DNA from: Strobilurus pachycystidiatus
Taxonomy: Eukaryota; Basidiomycota; Agaricomycetes; Agaricales; Physalacriaceae
Direction of reading: 5' to 3'
DNA length: 64,000 bases
Assembly: GCA_019915135.1 (NCBI GenBank)
Contig: JAHLMK010000005.1
Span: forward strand, 806,001 to 870,000
The translations under genes were made by a program, and so were the position numbers. The notes beneath the pieces are model-generated. The model was not told the origin of the DNA. It ran no database searches and saw only the letters and a program-made list of their open reading frames with translations. Shown here piece by piece: positions 12,592 to 24,228 of the stretch (position 1 is the stretch's first letter; each line of letters starts with the position of its first letter).

Positions 12592-13476
12592 CTACGAGGA
12601 GGCGTGGCGTACATGTGGTCGCCGTGCCCGTCCCCGCGCCTTGAATGGATGGTCATCCCGCATACGGATGACTGGTGGAGGAGGACTTGGGGCGCGGTGC
12701 AATGCGCCGTGGTGGACCAGACACTCAGCGTGAGGCTTGCGCTTGATGGATATCGAGCGCGCGACAGGCGACGAGGCGGCTGGCTCGGTTTCGCGCGACC
12801 ACCACAGGTCTGCGGGGAGTTTTTCGTCTATGGGAGAGCTGCAGGCCGAGGACGGGACAGGCGTCGAGAGAGAGTCCGTGGAGACGGACGGTGAGATCAT
12901 CACGGGTTCCGGCGGGCAGCGCAGACGGAAGAGACGTGACGACAGAGAGGTCAGGATGGATGCGGGGTGTGACGAGCCGCTGGGCGTGCTCGCTTCTGCG
13001 TGCGGCTCTGGTCTGGACATGCAGAGCGTGGGCGAGACATTGCGCTGTTGGTTCAGCAGTTTTGGAGTGCGATAGTGGTGCCGTTCTGCTTTCGGCGTGG
13101 TCTGCAATGGCGCGACATCAACTCGCCAGGCGTCGATCCGGTCCCAGGTCCAGGACGACGCCTCGGAATCCTGCAGGACCTGCGGAGGTTCGACCGCAAC
13201 AATGTCATGGTAGATGGGTGCCTCGTCCTCCTCGTCTCCGGCGCCAGAAATCGAGTCGGCCGCCGAGAGAAGGCGGACGTTGCCTGGGAGGACAAGTTGC
13301 GAGGAGGAGGAGAAGGGAACTGCGCCGAGACGCAGATGAACAGCACGGTCTCTGCACGCTGAAGAGCAGTAAGGCCAGGGCCCGTCCTGAACAGCAAAGT
13401 CAGTGGGAACGGGCGACGAGCAGGGCGGGCGACGTACAAGATGGCGGTCGCAGCTGAGACACCAGTTAACGTCCAT
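12592..13476 (-). CDS. Ecl1-like lifespan regulatory factor
   Basis: The N-terminus resembles the fungal Ecl1 family (extender of chronological lifespan), small zinc-binding stress regulators: MDVNWCLSCDRHL followed by GPWPYCSSACRDRA, giving Cys-x2-Cys and Cys-x3-Cys pairs. A 51-nt intron (13387-13437; donor GTACGT, a CTGAC-like branch, acceptor TTCAG) separates the two halves. Because 51 is a multiple of three and holds no stop, the unspliced reading is also open. The spliced product is about 277 residues. Beyond residue 30 it is low-complexity, Ser/Pro-rich and basic, with stretches such as ILTSLSSRLFRLRCPP and RSISIKRKPH, as expected for a poorly structured regulator. The family call rests only on the N-terminal motif. 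Confidence 0.72.
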   Translation of the reverse strand: MDVNWCLSCDRHLVRRPPCSSPVPTDFAVQDGPWPYCSSACRDRAVHLRLGAVPFSSSSQLVLPGNVRLLSAADSISGAGDEEDEAPIYHDIVAVEPPQVLQDSEASSWTWDRIDAWRVDVAPLQTTPKAERHHYRTPKLLNQQRNVSPTLCMSRPEPHAEASTPSGSSHPASILTSLSSRLFRLRCPPEPVMISPSVSTDSLSTPVPSSACSSPIDEKLPADLWWSRETEPAASSPVARSISIKRKPHAECLVHHGALHRAPSPPPPVIRMRDDHPFKARGRARRPHVRHASS

Positions 13477-14800
13477 GATTGCGGGGTTGTTGAGGCGGAT
13501 GAAGAGGGCAGCGTTGGGCGAGGATTGGCTCTTTGAAATTTGCCTATTATAAGAGTCCCGGCCTCTGGACCCTGGCTCAGGGTGGTACGTAACTGGGCCG
13601 ATCGAGATCTCGCATTTATTTATGCAATTACTTTCGCGTCCAAGTTCGTGCTATCCCCGGATGGACATCAGCCGTCCAAGCCATCCAAGCGATTGGCGAG
13701 ATGTCGAATCACGGCATGCCTGCCCGACGACACAGTGCGCCGGAAACGGACCTGGTCTCTGTCCTCTGTCGGGCGCCATCGAATCTCGCAGATCTCCCTC
13801 TTCCTGGCGAGCCTGGCGCCTAGCAGCCTCTGCGCCGCTAGGTCGCGCACTCTCCATCCAGCCTTTGTCCCACCGTAGCCAGTACTCACACTCAGGCCCA
13901 TCTTCGCTTCCTTCCACTCTGATCCTACGGCACTCTACGTGCCATCACTGTCCCATTGTCTTCGTTGCATTGTCCATATCAGCCTTACGGCCAGCTGTAC
14001 CTTTTCAGCGTTCTCGTTCTTCTCGCTGCGGGGTCCAGTTCTGCTGTATAGCAGCGCTCTTACCAAGTGGGCCTTACATACCAGCCGTAGTATACAATCC
14101 AAGCCTTTCTATCACCTCTTCGAGACTGCCTTTCCACCCGGGGCAGCTTTGCCTCGCCCAAGCCTGGAACAAAGCTTCCTCGTTGGTTAGTTGTAGCCGC
14201 TCCCCGAGCTTCGAACAAGCTCTGGGAATTTTCCATATGCCCCAACGCAAAGAACAAGCTGCCTAGTCCTTGCCCCGCCGATCCGATTCAGACAGCATGA
14301 GACACACATGCACGTCCTCTTCCAGGACCGTGAGTATCCATCCGCTTCTTCGCCCAAATACAGTCGAGTCACAGCAGCCGCGCCCCAACAAGTAAAACGG
14401 TCGCTTGGGATCGAACGACAACTACGCACATCCCTTTCAACATAATAAACGCTCTTGATGGCCTGATCATCAGTATCCTGACAGTGATTTTCGGTGCTCG
14501 ACTTACATGAATTTTCACAGCCGAGTGTTACGCTTTTTTGTCCCCTTGATCTTCTTTCGGTCGAGAGTGCACTTAATCCAGTCCTGGATCCAGGCGCATG
14601 CGCGCCACGAGCTTCTCTCGTGGTCTGATTTCCCTACATGGTCAAGTCACGCTTCACGTACACTTCGCTCGCATCCCGTGCGTTCGAACGCACAGAATCA
14701 AAAGGCCCGTTGCCTTGCCTATCCCTGACTCGCCAATAGCTGTCGAATCACTTCATTGTTCGCAGCCCGTCTGCTACACGCCATTCAACGCCGTCTACCC
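13477..14800. other. Intergenic region upstream of the Ecl1-like gene
   Basis: The plus strand is pyrimidine-rich, and a 214-codon plus-strand frame (13622-14266) has Ser/Arg/Cys-rich low-complexity content that looks like non-coding DNA. The region probably holds the promoter and a long 5' leader of the Ecl1-like gene (-) and the 3' side of SHR3 (-). A TATA-like AT-rich stretch lies near 13543-13550. Confidence 0.4.
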
Positions 14801-15566
14801 TTAGATCTTCTTCTTCTCTTCACTCACGCCCACGCTCACCTCAGCTAGCGCCGAGCGCCGTGCATACTCCTGCCCAGCCTGTTATAAAAAGCATCAAACG
14901 CTTGCCCACGGACATCTGTATCTGGGGTACTCGCTCACCTGCATCAACAGAATGCCCGTCAAACAAACCCCAATAATCACATTCGCAGCGCTCAAAACAC
15001 GGAGCGCTTCGATTTGGTCGCTCCTGGTGTCTACTTCGAGTGGCGTGGCGATCACTCGCAGCGTAGGGATCGTGACGCTCAGGTAGACCGCCAAGCCAAA
15101 CACGTAGATGCCTGCAGCGCGCGTGCGCGTGTCAGACTTGTTAACCGGTGGGGTGTGGCGATTTTCTCACCGATGGAGCTCCCGTCGAAGAACATGGCAC
15201 TTTCGTCCCACTTGTGCAGCTTGCTCACAAGGCCCAGCAAGCCTGTCCCGACCATCCCGTGGAGAAGAGCCTATCCGGCGTTAGCGATTTACAGGTCTCG
15301 CCCCCTCCTATGTATTGGACGTGGTTGACATACCTTGATAGCTTTCGGCGAGTTGTAGAATGTCCTGTAAAACTGAAACCCGTCCTCGACAATATCATCC
15401 GTCAGCGTTTCCCAGAGAAGCCTGTAGTCCACGGCGAAGCATATGAACAGAACCCCTGCCAAAAAATGGCGGCCGTGAGATGGTTGCCCGAAACCAGCGT
15501 AGACGACAATCAGTCACCTAAGAAGAACGATACAGGAGCGAGAACCAGCGCATGGCGGAAACCCAT
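14801..15566 (-). CDS. SHR3: SHR3-type ER membrane chaperone for permeases
   Basis: SHR3 proteins sit in the ER membrane and help fold and package amino acid permeases into COPII vesicles. The spliced product starts MGFRHALVLAPVSFFLG, continues LFICFAVDYRLLWETL, and carries four hydrophobic segments (also HGMVGTGLLGLVSKL, VFGLAVYLSVTIPTL and VIIGVCLTGILLM). The C-terminus ends EEKKKI, a KKXX-type ER retrieval signal also seen in family members. At least five exons were followed in frame on the minus strand. The first exon ends just after FFL, and later joints give KAIK-ALLHGMVG and LLMQ-AGQEYARR. The length, about 210 residues, matches the family. The ATG at 15566 was chosen because MGFRxA is the conserved start. 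Confidence 0.88.
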
Positions 15567-15894
15567 CTCACACAATGACAATGACAGTTGCGAGAGAGAA
15601 GAGAACTTTTTGATGCGGACCAGACCACGTCGTTTCGGAGACGGCATCATGTGATTGGTCGCCGCTCTCGCACCCGCGTCCACTCCCCGCCGTCAGCTTC
15701 TTTCACTTTCAATCTTCTTTGCTGTCAGTCATCAAACAAAGGGGAGCCCAAGAAAGGTACACATGAAGATTCAGTAGAGAGATATAGTAATGCAGCTGTA
15801 CAATCCAAAACAAGTATGTGCATGGACGGGTATCAAAGTGGCTATAAAACACACAATGGAATGGTATCAATAGTACATATGTCCAACAAGAAAA
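15567..15894. other. Spacer between SHR3 promoter side and RhoGAP 3' end
   Basis: Tandem spacer of 328 bp on the same strand. It should hold the RhoGAP 3' leader and the SHR3 promoter. No coding signal was seen. Confidence 0.5.
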
Positions 15895-18800
15895 TCAAAA
15901 CGAGGATGGCGCGGGAGAGGGGGAGGACGCAGAGTCACCAGAAGGTGCATGGGACGGGGACGGCGGCGGGCGAGGCGACGTAGGCAGACCCATCATCCTC
16001 GAATGACGGTTGCCCCGTTCAGAATTTGTGACCGTAACATTCAGTCCACGAGAGGCGGCGGCGGTCGAAGCCTTGCTCGTTCTCATGCTGGCCTGCACAG
16101 GCGTATCTGGCGGTGTCATCTCAACCTGCTGCGTCCGGAGATTTCCAGAATCATCAGGTCTGCTGTTGTCCTCGTTTTCCGTTCCACTGGCACTTTCCTC
16201 CTGCCCCGAGTAGTCGTCCCCATCAGACTGTCCCTCGTCTGGCGGTGCTACGAGGGTAACATCAGAAATCTCATTCTTTGTATCATCACGGCGCAGAAGC
16301 AGCATTACATACCTTTCAATGTACGTCCAGCCAACCCCAGCAACTGATCAGCAGCGCCGTCGGAGTACTGTTTGCTGTTCCTCCGATTTTCTTCATCTGC
16401 CTTGTCTTCCTCGGAGGATTCCCCGACAGTAAAGACCCGATTGAACTCTCCCAGCATCAAACTGAAGATGCCTGCAGGTATCCCGAGGGTGGGACTGAAC
16501 ACGATTCCTACGTTTCGCATGTTCATCTTGTTCACCGACGAGTTCTGCACGATGAGGATCAAATGTGCGCAGAGAGCCCGCAGAAGGCTATAGTTCGGTA
16601 AGGGCAGCTTCCCGACCAAACGCGTCAGCTCTCTGATTCGGTCCTCGGTATCGACGAAATCTAACGCAGACGTCATTAGAGACGTCGGACGAGAAAAGAC
16701 TATGAGGATCACACACCGATAATAGCCAAGAATTTTAGGTGGAGCTCCCTTGTGAGTATGCTTGCCGGTAGTTCACGCAAGAAGCTTTTCAAAAGCCCCG
16801 CAACAGCATGCGGATCCCAATATTCATCAGACGCTAGAAGGTCAAGGTCGCCCTCTGCAAAAGGCGAAGTCAGTCCGACGGCCAGGACAATGGGCTCCAA
16901 CAACGTTACCTGCGTTGAACATGTCCTTGAGATTTTTGATGACAGCCGAACTGCCACTGAGCCGGTATATGCCTTCTTCTTGATCGGCCTTCTGGTCCTC
17001 CAGGTACTGAATACATCGGAACACAATCGCAGGAAGATGGGCTATTGTCGCCACATCCAAAGACTCTTCGAGCGCAACGCCGAACACCGCTCGAGGAATA
17101 TGGTTTGGCGTTGGCAACGGCACCTTATCTCCTCCTGTAAAATTGTCAATATGAGCTTAATGAGCAGGTGGAAAGTAAATTAGGTGCCGTACCATTAGGG
17201 CGACCAAAGCCCCAGAAGGAACGTGATTTAGCTTTCTCTCGCCGATCACTAGTGGAACTGGAAGACGGTTCCGGTTGGGGGTCTTTGCCACCAAACTTAT
17301 ACCCGGCCGGTATAGGTGCGCCGTTGAGAGGGCCTGAAATTTTCACTTTGCTGTCAGACTTGTCTGGCGATGGTACTCGGTCCGATTGCCCGGGAGAAGG
17401 TGAGGCGCCTAACGAAGGATGGTAGGACTTGCGCTCTCGATCCGATACGCGATGTCTTTCTGGAGATTGTTGTCGCGGCTGTGGATGCTGAGAGGCCCTT
17501 GGCGTTCGCGGTTCTTGAAGATCTGGATAATGCCCAAGCTCCGAGTTTGCTCGTTCTGATTGCATGAAGCTGGTGACGCTAGACAGTGGCGAGGAATCAG
17601 GTAGACTGGATGATTGCTGTTGACCGCGTTCTAGAAGTCGGCGGGCGTTTTGGGCATCAGAGAAGCCAGCAGAAGCATAGCGTTCTGTTGGCGAGGGTTC
17701 GTGCATAGACTTCGATGGACTAGCAGAACGTGAGCTGTATTCGTCCGTTAATGCAGGACCCGAGAACAGTTTTGCGTTGGCCACGTCTTGTGGAAGTCTG
17801 GCGATGGGCACGGCGCCGCCTTTGGATACAGAAATGTCGTCTTTGGAAACGCCACGAACGGGCTTACGCACCGGGACTGGTGCGGTACCTGATGTGGTTT
17901 CGTATGGTGGCGGCGGAGGTTGAGAACCAGAGCCATTGGTGGACGGAGCCGAACCAGGCGTAGGGGGCATGGATATGGGCTCTTCGCTGTACACCCCGGT
18001 GAAGTATCGCACAAGCATCTCGACCCATCCGTCGCGGTCAGCATCGCTCTCAGCGCAGAGCACATGCCGTGGATGATTACCACCGGGCCCTTTCTTTGCC
18101 TCAACGATGAGGAACGCGTGCCGGTATTCCTTCTCTTCGTCAGTGCTGACGCTTCGGTCGGTCCGCTGCTGACGACCTATCTGTGCGCCAGTCACGGAAA
18201 TTGATCCCAAGTGGGTACCGCCCCGCTGGAATCACACAACATGAGTACGCGAATCAAGTGAAGAAGGCTATTTGAGACGTACACAGTCGTAGTATTCCAA
18301 GACGGGTCCTTGAAGCACAAAGTAGCGTGTCTTCCATCCGCCGAAGTTTTTACCACGTTTCGTCAAGTAGCCCTCCTTATGCCCGGCTTGCATCACGGGT
18401 TGATTCATTTCCCGAACGATGTCCGACGTGAAAAATGCGATGACTTCGTCGTTGTTCTTGACTGGGAGGTTGATCATGGTCTGGAGGTAATTTTGGAGAA
18501 CCGCCTGCATGGAGCGTCAGCGACTAGTACACATTGCCATGTCATAGTGTACGCACCTTTCTTTGATCAACCTTGGCCGGCGCGTGGTCTTTCCACAGCT
18601 TGCCTTCCGGAAGGGTCCCAATCTTCTTGCCAACACCTTTCCCGACACTGTTCCGCACCCTTACATCCAAATTGACGACGTCTGAATACGACTTCTCGAC
18701 CTTCCATCCTTGTTTGCCATGACCGGGGTTGACCTGGACAATAAACGAAAGCACCTCCTTCCCACGATCATTTGGTCTCACAAAAGAGTGGGAAACGTCG

Positions 18801-20640
18801 ATGGTCGTGTGTGGCAGATCGCTCGAGAGGAGAGGCAGCGCGCGGAATGACGCAGGCATGTTGCTGGACTCCGGCGTTTCTGTGTCGCGATGTGGCAGTA
18901 TTGACGAAAGAGATTGTGCATCTGAATGGGGCTGCTGATCTGACTCAGGGTAGTCGTATCCCCCGGTACGATGATGGGAAGATGCATTCGAGGTTTCAGC
19001 ATTGGTGCGAGGTTGGGCGCCAGCTTGCGCTGGTGGATGTGATGGGGCACTGGACGGCGGTAGAGGGAAATCTTCGACAGCAGCTCGGGGTTTGCTTTTA
19101 CGTGTCTGAGAAGTTGGTGATGAAGGTGATGGAGGTTGCACGGGAGGTTGTTGTTGCATGGGGGTTGGGGGAACCAGTTCATATCCTGTCTCATCGACGT
19201 CGTCCAAGCCATCATCATCATCGTCGTCTTCGTCTTCTTCTTCCATATCGTCGTCGAGATCCAGAAATTCGTTTTTGCTTTCGTCGTTCGCAGGAGGCAT
19301 GACGCTATCCGCGACGATTTGAGGACTCTCCCGACCAGTCACGTCATGAATACCTATCAGAGGGGATTTGGACGCAGTGAAGGCGCCAACTCTGGGGCTC
19401 GGGACGGGAGAGTCGACCATGTTGGCGATGTATTGTCGGGCTTCATCGGGCAGCGAAATTCGGGAATCCCGGGATAGCTGATGGACGCCACTATTGATGG
19501 ATAGAAGGGACGCAGGAACAGGTGTAGACGGCGAATACGGATTCTGGAGGGGAGTCGCAGAGGAGGTAGACGATGAAGGAGTAGGGTTTGAATAACCAAG
19601 TGGCGTTGTTTGTGGAGGTTGATAGGGTGGTGAATGGCGACTGACTTGAAGGGGCGGCGTCTGAGAGTAGGAAGCGCTCGCCGTAGTGTTGATACTCGTT
19701 ATGCTTTCTGTGATACTGGATTTGCGGGCATAACTGGTGGACCTGGATGTGTGACTACTGTTGCTGGCGGCCGAATCAGAGTGAGCATGATGGGATTGCA
19801 GGGGAAACGGCGGTGCCTCGTTTTGGCTGACGGCCGACGACGTGGCGACAGGAAGCGACTCGGCGCGGGGCGGGACAGTCAGAGGTGGAAGCGACGCCTT
19901 GGTCCCTCGCGGCTGGAGATTTAGCGGAGTGGTGCCTGCACCGGCATCAGTAGCAGAGGGGGCCGCCCTCGAAGAACCGGGAATGGGTTGTGTGGAATGC
20001 AACGCCGGAATTGTCGTCCTGGCACTGGCAGGTGCTGGAGAGAGATTGATGAAACGTACAGCATGATGATAGAGGAAGACACACCTTGCTCGTCAGAATG
20101 ATGGCGAATCATAGTATGGCGTGGATTGTGATCGCCATTTGCCGCCTCGCTGGGGGCGATATTATCTGACTTGCCCGGACGCTGTTGCTGGGGTCGGTCG
20201 TGGCTACGGTGTCTGCGCTCGTTGCCGGACGACGAGGAGCCGTTGAGGACTACGCCAAGCTTGGACTTGTAAGAGTCGCGTTCTGTGCGGACCCGCTCGA
20301 GCTCCTTGAGTATCTGGTTGTAGCCGGACCGTTGTTTCTCGATGAGTTTCCAGAGCTGGGCATTTTGAGAGGAAAGAACGTTCCGGTCGTTCAGCGCCTG
20401 CTCGAGCGCAGATAGCTTGGGATCAGCCGCCGAGGCGTGTTGCGCCAGTATCACGTCGAGCGTCATGGCGCTGGCGGCGGGCACAAGAGAGTTGGTTGCC
20501 GAAGCGGGGAGGCTGGTTGTCGAGGACGATGCTGACGGCACTCCTGACCGGCCGGGGGCGGGGGAAGGGCCCGACATGTTCGAAAAAAGGGTCGACGCCG
20601 GGTGAGACGACCCCGACGGTGTGCGCGCCGTCGACGGCAT
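15895..20640 (-). CDS. PX-PH-RhoGAP protein (Bem3-like)
   Basis: A GTPase-activating protein for Rho/Cdc42-type GTPases, acting at membranes in polarity control. In order: a Ser/Pro-rich N-terminus with a short coiled-coil stretch (LEQALNDRNVLSSQNAQLW); a long disordered linker with an Asp/Glu run near 19205-19260; a PX-like domain (TTIDVSHSFVRPNDRGKEVL ... KVEKSYSDVVNLDVRV); a PH domain (KEGYLTKRGKNFGGWKTRYF); a second disordered segment; a RhoGAP domain with FGVALEES, the arginine-finger motif EEGIYRLSGS and FSPTLGIP; and a disordered tail. The arrangement matches yeast Bem3. About ten exons. The ATG at 20640 (MPSTARTPSGSS) is the first in frame; the frame remains open a little further upstream without an ATG. 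It is divergent from the serine dehydratase, only 149 bp away. Confidence 0.9.
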
Positions 20641-20789
20641 TGTTGGCAAGAGATAAGTTGCCAGAGGTGGCGGCCGCTAAGTCCGTCCAACTGGACAAAT
20701 CTGCCCGTGGGACCCGGCAGCCACGGCATCACATGCATCACAATGCCCTGGGGCCCCTGACTCGAACCACGCCTTCACATCCGTGACCA
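20641..20789. promoter_or_regulatory. Compact divergent promoter, RhoGAP / serine dehydratase
   Basis: Only 149 bp separate the two start codons, so the leaders and promoters of both genes must lie here or overlap the coding ends. No TATA box stands out. The role is inferred from gene orientation. Confidence 0.5.
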
Positions 20790-23663
20790 ATGCAGACCAT
20801 TCTGCGCGTCTGCAAGGCGTCTCTGTCGCGCAGCCGCGCTTACACATCCCCCAGGCTCTTTCTGCGGCGCAATTCCACCCTTCCGGAGGCGCAAAAGCCA
20901 CGAAATCTGCCTGAACATGCTGTGATTTCCACCTTCGATCTCTTCAGCATCGGCGGTATGTCACTGTCAGTGTTGGCGCCCCAGTCACAGACCGACCAGT
21001 ACTCTCAGTCGGTCCCTCGTCGTCTCACACTGTCGGTCCCATGCGCGCTGGGAAGATCTTCATCAACGACTTGAAACAATTGAATTTGTTGGAGCAGGTA
21101 CAGTCTCCAGTTGACTCTCCTCCCGACATGACTGACGGTCGCGACTGTTAGGTGAAATCTGTCAAAGTAACGCTGTGCGCCCGCCCCCAATTGTTCTCCG
21201 TTCTCAGTCTGAACTTTTTGTTAGTTATGGTTCACTTGCTGCAACTGGTATAGTTCTTCACAAATACACCCGCTCCTTGATTTCTTACCCTCCCTGCAGG
21301 CAAAGGGTATGTTGCCATCACGTCGTGTCGGATTCAGTTTAAATGTCTCGCAGTCATCATACACCGCAAGCTGTCTTGCTTGGGCTTGAAGGCTCAGATC
21401 CTGAAACTATAGATACTGGGACAATTCCGTCTCGGTATGAGGCTATACTCACCAACAAGACTCTGCAACTGGGCGGACATCACGTTATACACTATGATAT
21501 GGATCGCGACATGCTATGGCGTTGGGATCAAGTTCTGAAGACCCATCCCAACGGTATGCGCTTTAGTTGTTTCGACGAAGAGGGTAATTTGCTCGCCACC
21601 AACGAATACTTCAGGTAAGACTTCCCTGAGTTCTTAAACTCGCATGGCGCTCAAATGGTCGACTTAGCGTCGGAGGTGGGTTTGTTGTCAACGACAAGAC
21701 CAAAGTGGACGAAAATTTATTCTACAAGGGAGTCGATAAGAGCGAAGTTCAATCTGCTCGGTTGCACCAGACACACCATTCCTCAGAGCCTGTAGATGAC
21801 CCTGATGCCGCTTCCTCGACATCTCCACAAGATGCCAATGATCAGCCACCTTATGCGTTCGAATCAGGGAACAGCCTGCTGGCTTTGACAAAGAAACACA
21901 ACGTACGCGTCTCCCCCATGAACGTGAATAATTCATGTACTGATCAATCGGTAGATGAGCATTGCTCAAATAGTCTATGACAACGAGAAATCATTTGGTT
22001 ACTCTGATGATGATATTCATGCCAAGGTAATACATTACTATCTAACGTACACTTCGCGTTATTCAAAAAAGGCGTATACAGATCTTACGGATATGGCAAG
22101 TAATGGACGACTGTATACGTACAGGTGTCTCCGCCAAAGAGCCCACGCTGCCTGGCCGCCTCGGTTTGCGCCGGAGGGCACCCATGCTGTATAGACGCTT
22201 GATGCGCGGTTTCTATCCCGGAGTGTCATCTCCGACGATGCCCGCCATCGAATCGGGATGGGAACCCCAATCAATCGAAGGACCTACACAACCTGAGGCG
22301 CTGCCACTGAATGATGACAGCCCAACCTCAGATCCTCGAGGCCCGATCTTCCCCAGGCGAACTTTACCGCGTGTCGTCGGGGACTTTCAGCATGCCCTCG
22401 CGCCTATGCCACCAGTACGTCAAATTTCTCAAGTGGGGGGACTAGAAATGACAACTAACGCCACGCTCGGCGACTTAGAGGAAGACTATGATACCTGCAG
22501 TTGACTTTCTGTCGTGTTATGCCATTGCTGTCAATGAGGTGAACGCCAGTGGTGGTCGAATCGTTACATCTCCGACCAACGGAGCAGCCGGTGTCATTCC
22601 TGCGGTTCTAAAGTACATCACTGAGGTAAGAGTACCTCTACTCTGGCTGTGGCTTATCGTTAATCGCGCAGTTCGTGAGTGACGATCCGGAGAAGAGTGT
22701 CATGACCTTCCTCCTAACTGCATCCGTGAGTTCTTCTCTAAAGATCGGTACCCTCTCTTGTTGAGCTAATTGTACAGGCCATCGGAATGCTCTTCAAGAG
22801 AGGTAGCACCATCTCTGCTGCCGAAGGAGGCTGTCAAGCGGAAGTCGGTGGTACGTGTTTGACGCTAATATCGCGAAAGAACACGCTTCTCAGCGTGGCT
22901 TCGAACCCCCACAGTTGCGTGCTCGATGGCTAGCGCAGGCTTCGCTGCGTGCATGGGCGGTAAGCGTCTTCTAAATCAGACGCCACTTGGCATTGTTCGC
23001 TCAACGTGATCGCGTAACTAGCATCTCCGGAAACCGTCTTACAGGTGGGTGGGCGGCCTGGCAGAGAAGTACCCAGTATTGACCTCTTCACTCGACGTTA
23101 GGCCGCGGAAATTGGAATCGAGCACAACTTAGGTCTGGACTTGTTCGCTTCTGATTTTTTGAGTCGGACAATAATTTACGAGATTAGGTCTGACTTGCGA
23201 CCCGATTGACGGCCTGGTGCAGGTTCCCTGTATTGTATGTTACTTTTGCTGCGTGTTTGTTGTTTCAACAGCTTACTGAATGTCTACCCAGGAGCGGAAC
23301 AGTCTTGGCGGTGAGTCCGTGTACTTGCGGCGGCTAACACAATAGTGACAACATGCCTGCACACAGCTGTCAAGGCGATCACTGCAGCTCAACTGTCAAT
23401 GGCCAGTGATGGTGTCTACAGCGTCACCCTAGATGAGGCGATCGAAGCTATGAGGCTCACGGCGGCGGACATGAGTGTCAAGTACAAGGAGACGAGCCTA
23501 TCCGTACGCATTTTTTCACTTACTCGTTGCATTGATTGTGGTGGCTGATGTCTCTTTTTAGGGTCTAGCGGTTTGTTCGCACTTGATTTTATACGTGAAG
23601 TTTGTTGATCTGGTCTATTTGCAGACGACCGTCAAGATTCCACTCACTGTGCCGGCATGCTAA
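20790..23663 (+). CDS. Iron-sulfur L-serine dehydratase (SdaA type), probably mitochondrial
   Basis: Deaminates L-serine to pyruvate and ammonia. This is the bacterial-type [4Fe-4S] enzyme with fused beta and alpha parts, not the PLP enzyme. The N-terminus ([20 protein letters not shown]) is basic and amphipathic, like a mitochondrial presequence. It is followed by [10 protein letters not shown] and [15 protein letters not shown] (beta part), then [57 protein letters not shown] and [16 protein letters not shown], which supply the cluster cysteines. A roughly 70-residue Ser/Pro-rich insert sits between [11 protein letters not shown] and the [15 protein letters not shown] region. At least 15 short introns were followed, with one 19-nt exon at 23292-23310. 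It converges on the stress-protein gene across a repeat-filled gap. Confidence 0.92.
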
Positions 23664-24228
23664 ATCTCAGACAGGTTCCCGATGCATTTGATCTTATACG
23701 GACATGCCCGCTTGCATTGTCAAGATACCACTCACCGAGCCGGCGTGCTCGATAGATAAATCCCCGATGATTGATTCAAATTATTACATATCGTACCCTA
23801 CATTGACTGTGCCCTAGAATTATAGATAGACGATAGAAATGTGTTCCCTGGTTTCCATATTTCGGTCAATACTTTTCTCGACAGCCTTCGTGCTCGATGG
23901 TTAAATTCTCGCTGATTGATTCAGGTCATTACACTACATTGGACTGTGGATAGATAATAGGAAGCTGTTCCCATGCGTTCCACGTTTCGGTCAATACCTT
24001 TCTCGACAGCCTTCTCTTTTTCTTCGTGGCTGGCCGAACGAGAGCGTAGCGTAATACCCAACTGATCCTATAGATCATGTCTCATTGTCTGTCGACCACG
24101 ACGGCTGTCAAAATTCCACCACTGTGCCGCCATATACTATAGAGAGGTTTGAATGCACGTTATTACATATTGTACACTACAATAGACTTTGCCCTAGGAT
24201 TATTTGGAATAGACAACGGGTTCCTCTA
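23664..24228. repeat. Degenerate tandem copies of the two flanking gene 3' ends
   Basis: The gap between the two convergent genes is built from diverged copies of its own borders. The dehydratase end (TCAAGATTCCACTCACTGTG at about 23631-23650) recurs at about 23710-23740 and 24110-24135. The stress-gene end (TTTCTCGACAGCC within about 24265-24290) recurs at about 23874-23890 and 23997-24012 as TTTCGGTCAATAC plus TTTCTCGACAGCCTTC. In between, ATTACATAT-GTAC-CTACA and GCCCTAG-ATTAT motifs align between about 23787-23830 and 24162-24205. The copies are roughly 190, 125 and 195 bp long and imperfect. Confidence 0.75.

Noticed and set aside
14099..14112. 14-base match CCAAGCCTTTCTAT shared with position 4-17
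   Set aside because: Too short, isolated and without extended similarity; expected by chance at this window size to be unremarkable.
13622..14266. 214-codon plus-strand ORF
   Set aside because: Low-complexity Ser/Arg/Cys content, no domain, and no conserved start; it fits a pyrimidine-rich leader or promoter of the minus-strand gene.
18542..20002. Possibility that the Asp/Glu-rich part is a separate acidic protein
   Set aside because: Frame and splice phase connect it to the PX domain on one side and the N-terminus on the other, so it is a linker of the RhoGAP protein.
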